From: Streptomyces candidus
GTDB lineage: Bacteria; Actinomycetota; Actinomycetes; Streptomycetales; Streptomycetaceae
Assembly: GCF_014207445.1 (NCBI RefSeq)
Contig: NZ_JACHEM010000024.1
Location: forward strand, 1 to 50,650
Length of the DNA stretch: 50,650 bases
Direction: 5' to 3'
Under the pieces are notes generated by a model. That model had not been told where the DNA came from, did not search any database, and was given only the letters and a program-made list of their open reading frames with translations. Position 1 is the stretch's first letter; the number at the start of each line of letters is the position of its first letter. The translations under genes were made by a program, and so were the position numbers. This document shows, one piece after another, positions 44,689 through 50,650 of the stretch.

Positions 44689-45939
44689 ATGGTGGCCCCA
44701 GACGGCATTGGCGTCTTACTGCGAGCAATCCGAGAAGGCGCTGGTCGCGCCCGTGACGAACAGGCCAAGGTCGTCCAACAGGCCCAGGGCGGCCGGTGGT
44801 TCGACTGGGAAAACATCAAGCGGTGGGAACTGGAGAAGCGGTTACCGGTCCCGGACTGGCACGAGACGATCGCCCTCGCGTATGGGCTGAGCGTCGCGGA
44901 CGTGCAGCGGGCAGTCGCCGCATCACGGCAGCACCGACGCAGCCAGCGCAGGGAGAAAGAGGACGTGAAGCGACGCAGGTTCTTCGGGGTGGCGGCCGCC
45001 GCTGTGAGCGCGACCGCGTTGCCCGGCATCGCACAGGCCCGTGAAGGCATCGACGGGGCGCTCGCAGGCACGGGGGCCGGTGACCTCGCCTACCTGGAGT
45101 CGGCATTCGAACGGCATCGGGGCGGCTACCACGGCAGGGCACCCGACGACGTGCTGAGCGACATGCAGGCGGACCTCGTCCTCCTCGGCCAGGTCCTCAA
45201 TCAGCCTCATCCGGCCAGTGCCCGCGCCGATCTCGCCCGCACCGCCGCGGGAATCGCTGGCCTGGTCGCCATCGTGCAGCACGACCGGGGCGACAAGGGA
45301 GACGCATTCCGCTGGTTCGCGACAGCGGAGAAAGCGGCCCGGGAGTCCGGTGACCGCAGGATGACGGCCTGGGTGCTGGCCCGGCACGCGATGGTGCCGC
45401 TGAACTACGGCGCACCCGAAGTGGCCGTGCGTCTCGCGGCCCGAGCCCGCAGAGCGGCCGGCCGAACGCCCACCGGAGCCGGGGCTTTGGCGGCGGCCGT
45501 CACCGCGCGCTCCCTCGCCGCCATCGGCGACCAGCGGGGCGCCCGGATGGCAGTCACGGACGCGCAGGGCCTGGTGGAGCGCCTCGACGGGCACGAAGCG
45601 GCCGACACGTGGTTCGGCTATCCGGCGCAGAAGCATTTCGTTCACCTCTCCCAGGCATACACCCTCCTCGGGGACACCGAGGCTGCCTACGCGGCCCAGG
45701 ACGACGCCCTCGACCTCACCGATTCCCCCTCGGTGATGACCCGGGCCCTGATCGCGATGGACACCGCCGCCTGCCTGCGCCTCGACGGCGACCCCTCAGC
45801 GGCGGCCGAGATGGCAGCGGGCGTCTTCGACCGCCTCCCCGCTCCCTACCGTGACGGCCTGATCCGATCCAGGACCGAAGTCCTTCACCAGGCCCTCGGC
45901 GGTCGTCCGCGAGACCTGCTCGGCCAGGTACTCGCCTGA
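44689..45939 (+). CDS. XRE/TPR transcriptional regulator with two TTA codons
   Basis: A 416-aa protein, ATG 44689 nine bases after GGAGGG. The first 70 residues are XRE-type (GVLLRAIREGAGRARDEQAK, then WFDWENIKRWELEKRLPV), followed by a short hydrophobic patch (FFGVAAAAVSATALPG) and a long TPR-like helical array (FRWFATAEKAARESGDRRMT). This is a very common Streptomyces regulator type. TTA codons at residues 10 (44716-44718) and 52 (44842-44844) make translation depend on the bldA tRNA, linking it to development. It is divergent from the RiPP operon and is its probable regulator. Confidence 0.9.
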   Translation: MVAPDGIGVLLRAIREGAGRARDEQAKVVQQAQGGRWFDWENIKRWELEKRLPVPDWHETIALAYGLSVADVQRAVAASRQHRRSQRREKEDVKRRRFFGVAAAAVSATALPGIAQAREGIDGALAGTGAGDLAYLESAFERHRGGYHGRAPDDVLSDMQADLVLLGQVLNQPHPASARADLARTAAGIAGLVAIVQHDRGDKGDAFRWFATAEKAARESGDRRMTAWVLARHAMVPLNYGAPEVAVRLAARARRAAGRTPTGAGALAAAVTARSLAAIGDQRGARMAVTDAQGLVERLDGHEAADTWFGYPAQKHFVHLSQAYTLLGDTEAAYAAQDDALDLTDSPSVMTRALIAMDTAACLRLDGDPSAAAEMAAGVFDRLPAPYRDGLIRSRTEVLHQALGGRPRDLLGQVLA

Positions 45940-45997
45940 CGTTAGACCCGATCGCAATTCGCGGGCGGGCCCCTTATTGGGCGCGGCCCGGTTGTCG

Positions 45998-46022
45998 GGG
46001 GTGTTTCGCCGCGAAACACCCC
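45998..46022. terminator. Terminator palindrome
   Basis: GGGGTGTTTCG (45998-46008) and CGAAACACCCC (46012-46022), 11 bp, 3-nt loop. Confidence 0.7.
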
Positions 46023-46244
46023 ACCGGTGTAGCCGATGGAGTGTTCAGTCCAGCAACCCTGGCGGGTAGAGCAGCGGCTCGCGGGACTTGTCCGTAGGCG
46101 GCTCGACGGTGACCCACCCTCGGGACGTCATACCGGGCCCGACGAGTCAGCACAGGGCCAGGGTGCGACGGAAGCTCTTGGAAACCCTCTCCGCGTTCAT
46201 TGGATACCTTGCTTTCCACTCATCGGTACAATACCTTTCCGGTC
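46023..46244 (+). promoter_or_regulatory. Promoter region of the 46245 gene
   Basis: A clear -10-like TACAAT (46227-46232) ends 12 nt before the ATG. There is no Shine-Dalgarno sequence, so the mRNA is probably leaderless or nearly so. The rest of the gap is empty. Confidence 0.45.
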
Positions 46245-47411
46245 ATGGATAAGGGAGAGCTGAATCGCCGCATGACCAGCGTCCGGATGAGTCATCGTCA
46301 GGTACAAACGCTCAAGCGGGACTTGCAGTCTGCCGAGCGGCAGCGTGACCGCGCCGTGGCCGCGCTCGACGAGTTCGCCCAGGCCAACGAGGAAGCCAAG
46401 GCGGAGGCCAGTCGGCGAACGCTCGCCCGGGAGCTGGGCGTCACTCACCCGGTGATCAGAACCATGATCGAGCGGGCGGCGAAGGACACATACCCCGTGG
46501 ACTCGACGCCACTGGTCCCGGTCCTCTCCGCCTACCAGGCGACGCAGTACGTCAAGAGCGGCGCCTTCGGACACGTCACTGGCGCGACCGTGGCCATGAC
46601 CGAGACGGACATCCTGCTGGAGTCCGGGCGCCACCCGAAAGCATTCGCCGACGGCACGCGGGTCTCCGCGCCGAACATGCTGTTGCGCAACGCGGAGGGC
46701 GAGCTGTTGGGGGTGGAGGAGTGCCTGGCCGGCTACGGCGGCACGGGGCCGAGCAACAGCGTCCGGCTGCTCAAAGAACTCGGCTGGGACGGGGGGATCG
46801 CCCGTGAGGTCATGCACTACCGGTTCATCGAGTTCGACATCGAGCGAGGTGTCGTCCGAGCAAGCGAGGAGAGCCTGCACCACTGCGGGGGGAATCTGGA
46901 GTACACCGGCGGGCACCTGGTCGCACGCTTGCGCCGGGGTCGCCCCTGGGCCCCTGTCGGCCAGACCCCCACTGTCGGCGACCCGCTCGGGCTTCGCACA
47001 TGGGTCGGCGAGATCCTGAGCCACCCGGAGACCTACCCCTGGGTGGAGGGCCCCCGTGTCGCCCGGGTCTACCTCAACCGTGACACCGCCACCGGGTTGC
47101 AGGACCGCATCCGCTACCGCGCCGGCGTACGCAACAGCCCCTACAGCGTGGTGATCGAGCAGGGTGAGCTTCAGCTGTGGTGCAGCGCCATCTACCCGTC
47201 GGACTGGGCCGAACTCCTGTCGAAGGAGCAGCTGGACGTCCTGGCGTCCGTGGACATGTACCCGGCTGACGCCGAGCCGCGCGGCTGGCTCGACAGGTTC
47301 CTCCCCCGTCGCCGGGAGCGGCCGGACTACATCGACATCTCCGCCGACGGCACGAGCACGCTTCAGCGCGAACCGGACGGCTCAGAGCTCGACGGCGAGA
47401 CCTTCGTGTGA
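46245..47411 (+). CDS. Unknown protein with coiled coil and HTH
   Basis: A 388-aa protein from ATG 46245; the start without ribosome site fits the strong -10 just before it. Residues 15-55 form a coiled coil (QVQTLKRDLQSAERQRDRAV), then a helix-turn-helix-like segment (RRTLARELGVTHPVIRTMIE, about 56-78). The larger C-terminal part contains an unknown globular region (RFIEFDIERGVVRASEESLH) and a basic-acidic tail. No family recognised. Could be a DNA-binding protein; unproven. Confidence 0.65.
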   Translation: MDKGELNRRMTSVRMSHRQVQTLKRDLQSAERQRDRAVAALDEFAQANEEAKAEASRRTLARELGVTHPVIRTMIERAAKDTYPVDSTPLVPVLSAYQATQYVKSGAFGHVTGATVAMTETDILLESGRHPKAFADGTRVSAPNMLLRNAEGELLGVEECLAGYGGTGPSNSVRLLKELGWDGGIAREVMHYRFIEFDIERGVVRASEESLHHCGGNLEYTGGHLVARLRRGRPWAPVGQTPTVGDPLGLRTWVGEILSHPETYPWVEGPRVARVYLNRDTATGLQDRIRYRAGVRNSPYSVVIEQGELQLWCSAIYPSDWAELLSKEQLDVLASVDMYPADAEPRGWLDRFLPRRRERPDYIDISADGTSTLQREPDGSELDGETFV

Positions 47412-47464
47412 ACGCCCCCCGGTCGGGTCAGCTCAACGAATGGTGAACATGAAGGGATTCCCAG

Positions 47465-47638
47465 ATGAGCCGCTACGACAACCTCAGCACTCAGCAGCTT
47501 GAGACATCTCTGAAGGCCATGGGGAAAATCGCCGAGCAGTACGGCGAAACCTCCTGGAAGACAGGTCAGTCCCAGATGCACAACGAGATCAATCAGGTAC
47601 TGGACGAACTCGAAGCACGCCAGGCCGACACACGCTGA
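47465..47638 (+). CDS. Small unknown protein (57 aa)
   Basis: ATG 47465 with GAAGGGA 8 nt upstream. Sequence begins MSRYDNLSTQQLETSLKAMG and ends in an amphipathic helix (HNEINQVLDELEARQADTR). Helical hairpin-like. A 14-bp terminator follows 16 bp downstream, supporting a real gene. Confidence 0.65.
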   Translation: MSRYDNLSTQQLETSLKAMGKIAEQYGETSWKTGQSQMHNEINQVLDELEARQADTR

Positions 47639-47654
47639 AGGCTCGGAGTTGAGC

Positions 47655-47686
47655 GAGGCTCGCACCGATCAGTCGGTGCGAGCCTC
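47655..47686 (+). terminator. Strong terminator
   Basis: GAGGCTCGCACCGA (47655-47668) and TCGGTGCGAGCCTC (47673-47686), 14 bp, 4-nt loop. Confidence 0.85.
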
Positions 47687-47952
47687 TGACCAGGACGGAT
47701 ACCCGCAGACGACACCGGCCGTAACTACACGAGAACCGGGCCTGCTACGCCCCCCTCCTGGGTGTAGCAGCAAGTGCTCCCGCATCGGCGGGCCCGTCAT
47801 TAAGTGTGCGGTTGCCCGGAGTAGCCGATGAGGAGGTCACGGCCGCTCTGGCATGACGTGAAGGCACCGCGCCTGTCAGTGCGGTGCGGAAGAGTGGGCG
47901 GAGTGGAACCGGTGATAGCGGCTCCGCCCCGCGCCAGTATCGAGGAGAACCT
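47687..47952. other. Intergenic, nothing certain
   Basis: Contains a short GCTAC...GTAGC hairpin near 47739-47768 and no convincing gene. It presumably carries the promoter for the gene at 47953. Confidence 0.4.
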
Positions 47953-48459
47953 GTGAGTGACCGCGCGTACCCCCCCGAGTCCACACATGAGCTGTGGTTG
48001 CCGACCTTGGACTTCGTCCGGTCCAGCGCGGCTGTGACGTGGGCGTACATGATGGCCCAGGGGGTCCGGTTCGTGATGCCGCCGCGCGTGGCGGCCCTGC
48101 CCCGGATCGAGGACCGCGCCGCGGCCCTGGCCGACGCCGAGCGGGAGCGCCTGACGACGGCGGACCTGTACCACTTCACCACGCAGGCCAGCGAGGCGGC
48201 CGACGCGGTCGAGCTCCGGCACCAGGCCCTGGAGCAGCTCCTGCCGTCCGCGTCCGGGTTCCTGGTGTGGGAGCGGCCCCCGATGCACCTGCGCAACGGG
48301 ATTCCGATCCGCGCGGCTTCCTGGGGCGTGGCGTACGACGGTGGGACGTGGGTGTCGTGGTGGAGCGATACGCAGGTCGCGGTAGACCTGGGCCTGTGCA
48401 GTTACGACGGGAGGTCAGAACCCCGTGGCCGTACCCAGCGCCGACTGATCCACTGCTGA
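47953..48459 (+). CDS. Unknown 168-aa protein, possibly truncated
   Basis: GTG 47953 follows GAGGAGAACC. The first 145 residues look well formed (HELWLPTLDFVRSSAAVTWA, then AALADAERERLTTADLYHFT; later WERPPMHLRNGIPIRAASWG). The last 15 residues (RSEPRGRTQRRLIHC) are of different composition, as if a frameshift had cut the gene, but a strong terminator follows directly. No family recognised. Confidence 0.65.
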   Translation: MSDRAYPPESTHELWLPTLDFVRSSAAVTWAYMMAQGVRFVMPPRVAALPRIEDRAAALADAERERLTTADLYHFTTQASEAADAVELRHQALEQLLPSASGFLVWERPPMHLRNGIPIRAASWGVAYDGGTWVSWWSDTQVAVDLGLCSYDGRSEPRGRTQRRLIHC

Positions 48460-48473
48460 TCGCAGGTCAACAA

Positions 48474-48510
48474 CAGGGCCCGTACCGGAAGTGATCCGGT
48501 ACGGGCCCTG
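48474..48510. terminator. Strong bidirectional terminator
   Basis: Perfect 16-bp stem (48474-48489 and 48495-48510; core GGGCCCGTACCGGA), 5-nt loop, between convergent genes. Confidence 0.85.
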
Positions 48511-48588
48511 TTCTCTGCCCCGGCACGGGCACCCTCGCGTGGTGTGGTTTTTTACACCGGCGAGGCTCGCCGCTCTCTGCGCAGCTGC

Positions 48589-50115
48589 TTACCGGCTACG
48601 CCGCGGGCTGGGCTGGAGGAGCTGGTCGACGGGCGCAAAGTCGTCGGTGAGCAGCTGGGCGTCGCCGACCCAGGAAGCGAGGGAAGCGCCGGTAATGATC
48701 TCCCAGCCGACTTGCCGGGCGTCCAACGCTTTCTGAGTCGCACGGAGATCAATCGGCCGATTGGAGGCGAGGACCACGAAGTTGCCTCCCTCGGGGGTGC
48801 CGTTTGGGTCGATGCCGAGGTCGGCGGGCCTACCGGCGAGGGAGACGTACTTGAAGGTCGCGCTGAGGGTGGCCACTTCGGCACGGGCGAAGGCCAGACC
48901 GCCGTGGTCGATGAGGTTGGCGATGTAGAGCCCGTCCTTGGTGAGCACGCGCCGCACATCGGCCATCGCTTCCGTGGTGGTGAGGTGCCAGGGCACGCTC
49001 ATGCCTCCGAAGGCGTCGCCGATGATGAGGTCACGGCTCCCTTCGCCCAGGCGCCGCAGGCCGAGCCTGCCGTCCTCGACGCGTACCTCGGTACGAGGGT
49101 CTGGCCGCCCGAGTTGATCGCGGTCGACGCGCACAACTCCGCTGTCGATCTCGGACACCACGCTGCGTGTCCCGGGCCGCGTGGCTGCGAGGTATCGGGG
49201 AATGGTGAGCCCGCCGCCGCCCAGGTGGTGGGCAACGAGGGGTTCACGTCCGGGAAAGGCCGAATCGACCGCCCCCGCGATGGCCCGCACATAGGTGAAT
49301 TTGAGGTACGTCGGATCGGTGGTGTCGACGTAGGAGTGCCGCACCCCGTCAAGGACGAGTGTGCGGCCGCCGTCGCGGACGGGGTCCGCGACGACCTGTA
49401 CGCAGTGATACCTGGTCTCCGTGTCGCAGTCACCGGGTACGACCGTCGTGGCGAGACCGCCAGCAATGACCATCAAGGCCAGGGCGGGGGTGCCGCTCCA
49501 CCCTCGTGTTCGCCACCCGGTCAGTACCGAGCCGACCAGCAGCAGTGTTCCAAGGCCGACGAGAATCCCACTGACGGGCCACCGGGACACAAGCACGAAG
49601 CCCGTGAGGACGGTGCCGACGATGGAGCCGGCGGTGCCAACGCCGGACAGACGGCCGACCACTGTTCCGGTCTCGGTAAGGCTGGTGAGGCGCAGCTTGG
49701 TCACGAGCGGCGTCACTGCGGCGAGCAGCGCGCCCGGCACAAGGATGGTCAGCGCCGCGACCAAGAAGAGCACCACCGGCGCCCACTCCGCAGTGGCGCG
49801 CAGGGCAGCGGGAGTGAGCGCCACGACCGCACCCGACACCCCGAGCGCGGGAGCTATGATCCGTCGTGGTTCGACCCGGTCGGCAATGAGCCCGCCCAGC
49901 CAGGAACCGAGGGCGATGGCGGTGAGGGCGATGCCGATCACCATCGTGCTGGTCTCAAGGGTGAGGCCGAGATACGGAGCCAGTAGCCGCAGGGCGACGA
50001 TCTCGACCACCAGCACCGCAGCCGAGGAGCCGAACACAAGCGCGACAGCCACGCGGGGCCCCAGACCGTAGGTGCGAGGCGCGCCCTCGGCGGGCGAGGA
50101 GGGCGATCTAGTCAC
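48589..50115 (-). CDS. Fused MFS-like / spermidine-synthase-like membrane protein
   Basis: A 508-aa protein from GTG 50115 (AAGGACG about 8 nt upstream). The N-terminal 230 residues contain about seven helices (AVALVFGSSAAVLVVEIVAL, then the MFS-like LGSWLGGLIADRVEPRR). The C-terminal 250 residues are a Rossmann methyltransferase-type spermidine synthase fold: HHLGGGGLTIPRYLAATRPG (cofactor loop), VVSEIDSGVV and LIIGDAFGGMSVPWHLTT. Such fused MFS/spermidine synthase proteins are widespread in actinobacteria; their substrate is unsettled and they may not make polyamines. Monocistronic. Confidence 0.85.
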   Translation of the reverse strand: MTRSPSSPAEGAPRTYGLGPRVAVALVFGSSAAVLVVEIVALRLLAPYLGLTLETSTMVIGIALTAIALGSWLGGLIADRVEPRRIIAPALGVSGAVVALTPAALRATAEWAPVVLFLVAALTILVPGALLAAVTPLVTKLRLTSLTETGTVVGRLSGVGTAGSIVGTVLTGFVLVSRWPVSGILVGLGTLLLVGSVLTGWRTRGWSGTPALALMVIAGGLATTVVPGDCDTETRYHCVQVVADPVRDGGRTLVLDGVRHSYVDTTDPTYLKFTYVRAIAGAVDSAFPGREPLVAHHLGGGGLTIPRYLAATRPGTRSVVSEIDSGVVRVDRDQLGRPDPRTEVRVEDGRLGLRRLGEGSRDLIIGDAFGGMSVPWHLTTTEAMADVRRVLTKDGLYIANLIDHGGLAFARAEVATLSATFKYVSLAGRPADLGIDPNGTPEGGNFVVLASNRPIDLRATQKALDARQVGWEIITGASLASWVGDAQLLTDDFAPVDQLLQPSPRRSR

Positions 50116-50240
50116 GGGTGACGTCCTTATTTCCGTTGGCTTGTCAGCGAGTTGGATACGGCGAAGGTGGCCCCTGCGTCCACCCCGGTTGTCGATTCCC
50201 AGCATCCCAGCGAGTGGACCGGGCAGCTGTACCTGCCTCA

Positions 50241-50253
50241 TAGGATTGAGGCC
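50241..50253 (+). promoter_or_regulatory. Promoter of a leaderless gene
   Basis: TAGGAT (50241-50246) is a near-consensus -10 only 7 nt before the ATG, so transcription would start at or next to the start codon. Confidence 0.5.
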
Positions 50254-50586
50254 ATGACGTACCTCTGGGCCAGCGCGTCCCTGGACATCGAGGAGCGGAC
50301 GCCAGGCTCCGCGGCTCTACGCATGGTCTGCGAGGAGGCAGCCTTTCACCTGCAACGTTGCGAGCGATTCACGCTCTACCTTGACCGGACCACCGGGCAT
50401 TACGAGCTCTTCGCGGCCCAGACCGAAGCCTGCCTCGTCGCCATGCTGCGCGGGCGCCACCCTTCAGTCGCCTTCCGCAACATCCGCGTGGCGGGCCGGC
50501 ATGGCTGTGCGCTGCGGTTCGTACCGGAGCGCGAGTGGAATCCCCCTGCTCCCCCTGAGGTTCCCCCGTTGTTCGGGAGGTGCTGA
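50254..50586 (+). CDS. Unknown 110-aa protein
   Basis: ATG 50254, no ribosome site but a -10 directly upstream; an earlier in-frame start would place the promoter inside the gene. Alpha/beta small protein (AALRMVCEEAAFHLQRCERF, then TLYLDRTTGHYELFAAQTEA). No family recognised. Divergent from the fused MFS gene. The last 60 bases of the window hold no gene. Confidence 0.6.
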   Translation: MTYLWASASLDIEERTPGSAALRMVCEEAAFHLQRCERFTLYLDRTTGHYELFAAQTEACLVAMLRGRHPSVAFRNIRVAGRHGCALRFVPEREWNPPAPPEVPPLFGRC

Positions 50587-50650
50587 TCAGCTGGTCAGGG
50601 CGGGTTGACGGGTGTTCAGATTCGCTTGTTCGGTCGTCGCCTGGTCGGCG

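Noticed and set aside
1..50650. parA/parB partition genes, toxin-antitoxin pair, insertion sequences, rRNA or tRNA genes
   Set aside because: Looked for and not found. No Walker-type ParA, no ParB with parS arrays, no DDE transposase and no structural RNA was recognisable.

Overview
The window is very GC-rich actinobacterial DNA and almost certainly comes from Streptomyces. The evidence is wobble-position GC bias, many GTG/TTG starts, an FtsK/SpoIIIE-type Tra translocase beside DUF2637-like Spd proteins, an XRE/TPR regulator with rare TTA codons, and several families I know mainly from Streptomyces plasmids (DUF2742-, DUF6233- and DUF6919-like). It reads as part of a large conjugative plasmid or plasmid-derived element. 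No telomere, rRNA, tRNA or parAB pair was seen, so circular, linear or integrated form cannot be decided.

Layout. (1) About 0.2-19.2 kb: one long leftward (minus-strand) block. Its entry is a translationally coupled transfer operon: regulator-like gene, small membrane protein, 56-aa gene, DUF2637-like Spd protein, small membrane protein, then tra. A repeat-rich, clt-like site follows tra. Downstream are small transcription units encoding zinc-ribbon proteins, a lone RapZ C-terminal domain, a NUDT9-like Nudix hydrolase, a GGDEF protein and many unknowns. Ten genes in this block share one upstream module: a hairpin whose apex reads TTGGCA or close to it, then a CTCGAAACCC box, then the start codon. 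Five of the ten also share a gap-free 45-nt promoter block. (2) 19.2-24.3 kb: replication and maintenance. A 43-nt palindrome forms a divergent promoter between the transfer operon and an RHH-like protein. Then come a replication-initiator-like protein with iteron-like repeats inside its gene, and a two-gene winged-helix operon preceded by TTCCCG palindromes. (3) 24.3-28.4 kb: a highly structured, gene-poor stretch, a lipoprotein, a relic of a left-arm gene and several unknowns. (4) 28.8-32.2 kb: a coupled three-gene operon of unknown function. (5) 32.7-38.9 kb: two unrelated tyrosine-recombinase-like genes among small unknowns; an 18-bp sequence beside the first recurs 9.8 kb away. (6) 39.0-45.9 kb: a RiPP gene cluster with a cysteine-free 54-aa precursor, YcaO and TfuA proteins (the pair linked to backbone thioamides), two diverged HxD/H oxygenase-like enzymes, an MFS exporter and a divergent regulator with two TTA codons. 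(7) 46.2-50.6 kb: unknowns and a fused MFS/spermidine-synthase-like membrane protein.

How it fits together. The left block should move DNA between mycelial cells and adapt the recipient, and a shared RNA or DNA signal may co-ordinate it. The centre replicates and maintains the element. The right half is cargo, with the TfuA-YcaO RiPP cluster the most likely undescribed system. All functions are read from sequence motifs only.
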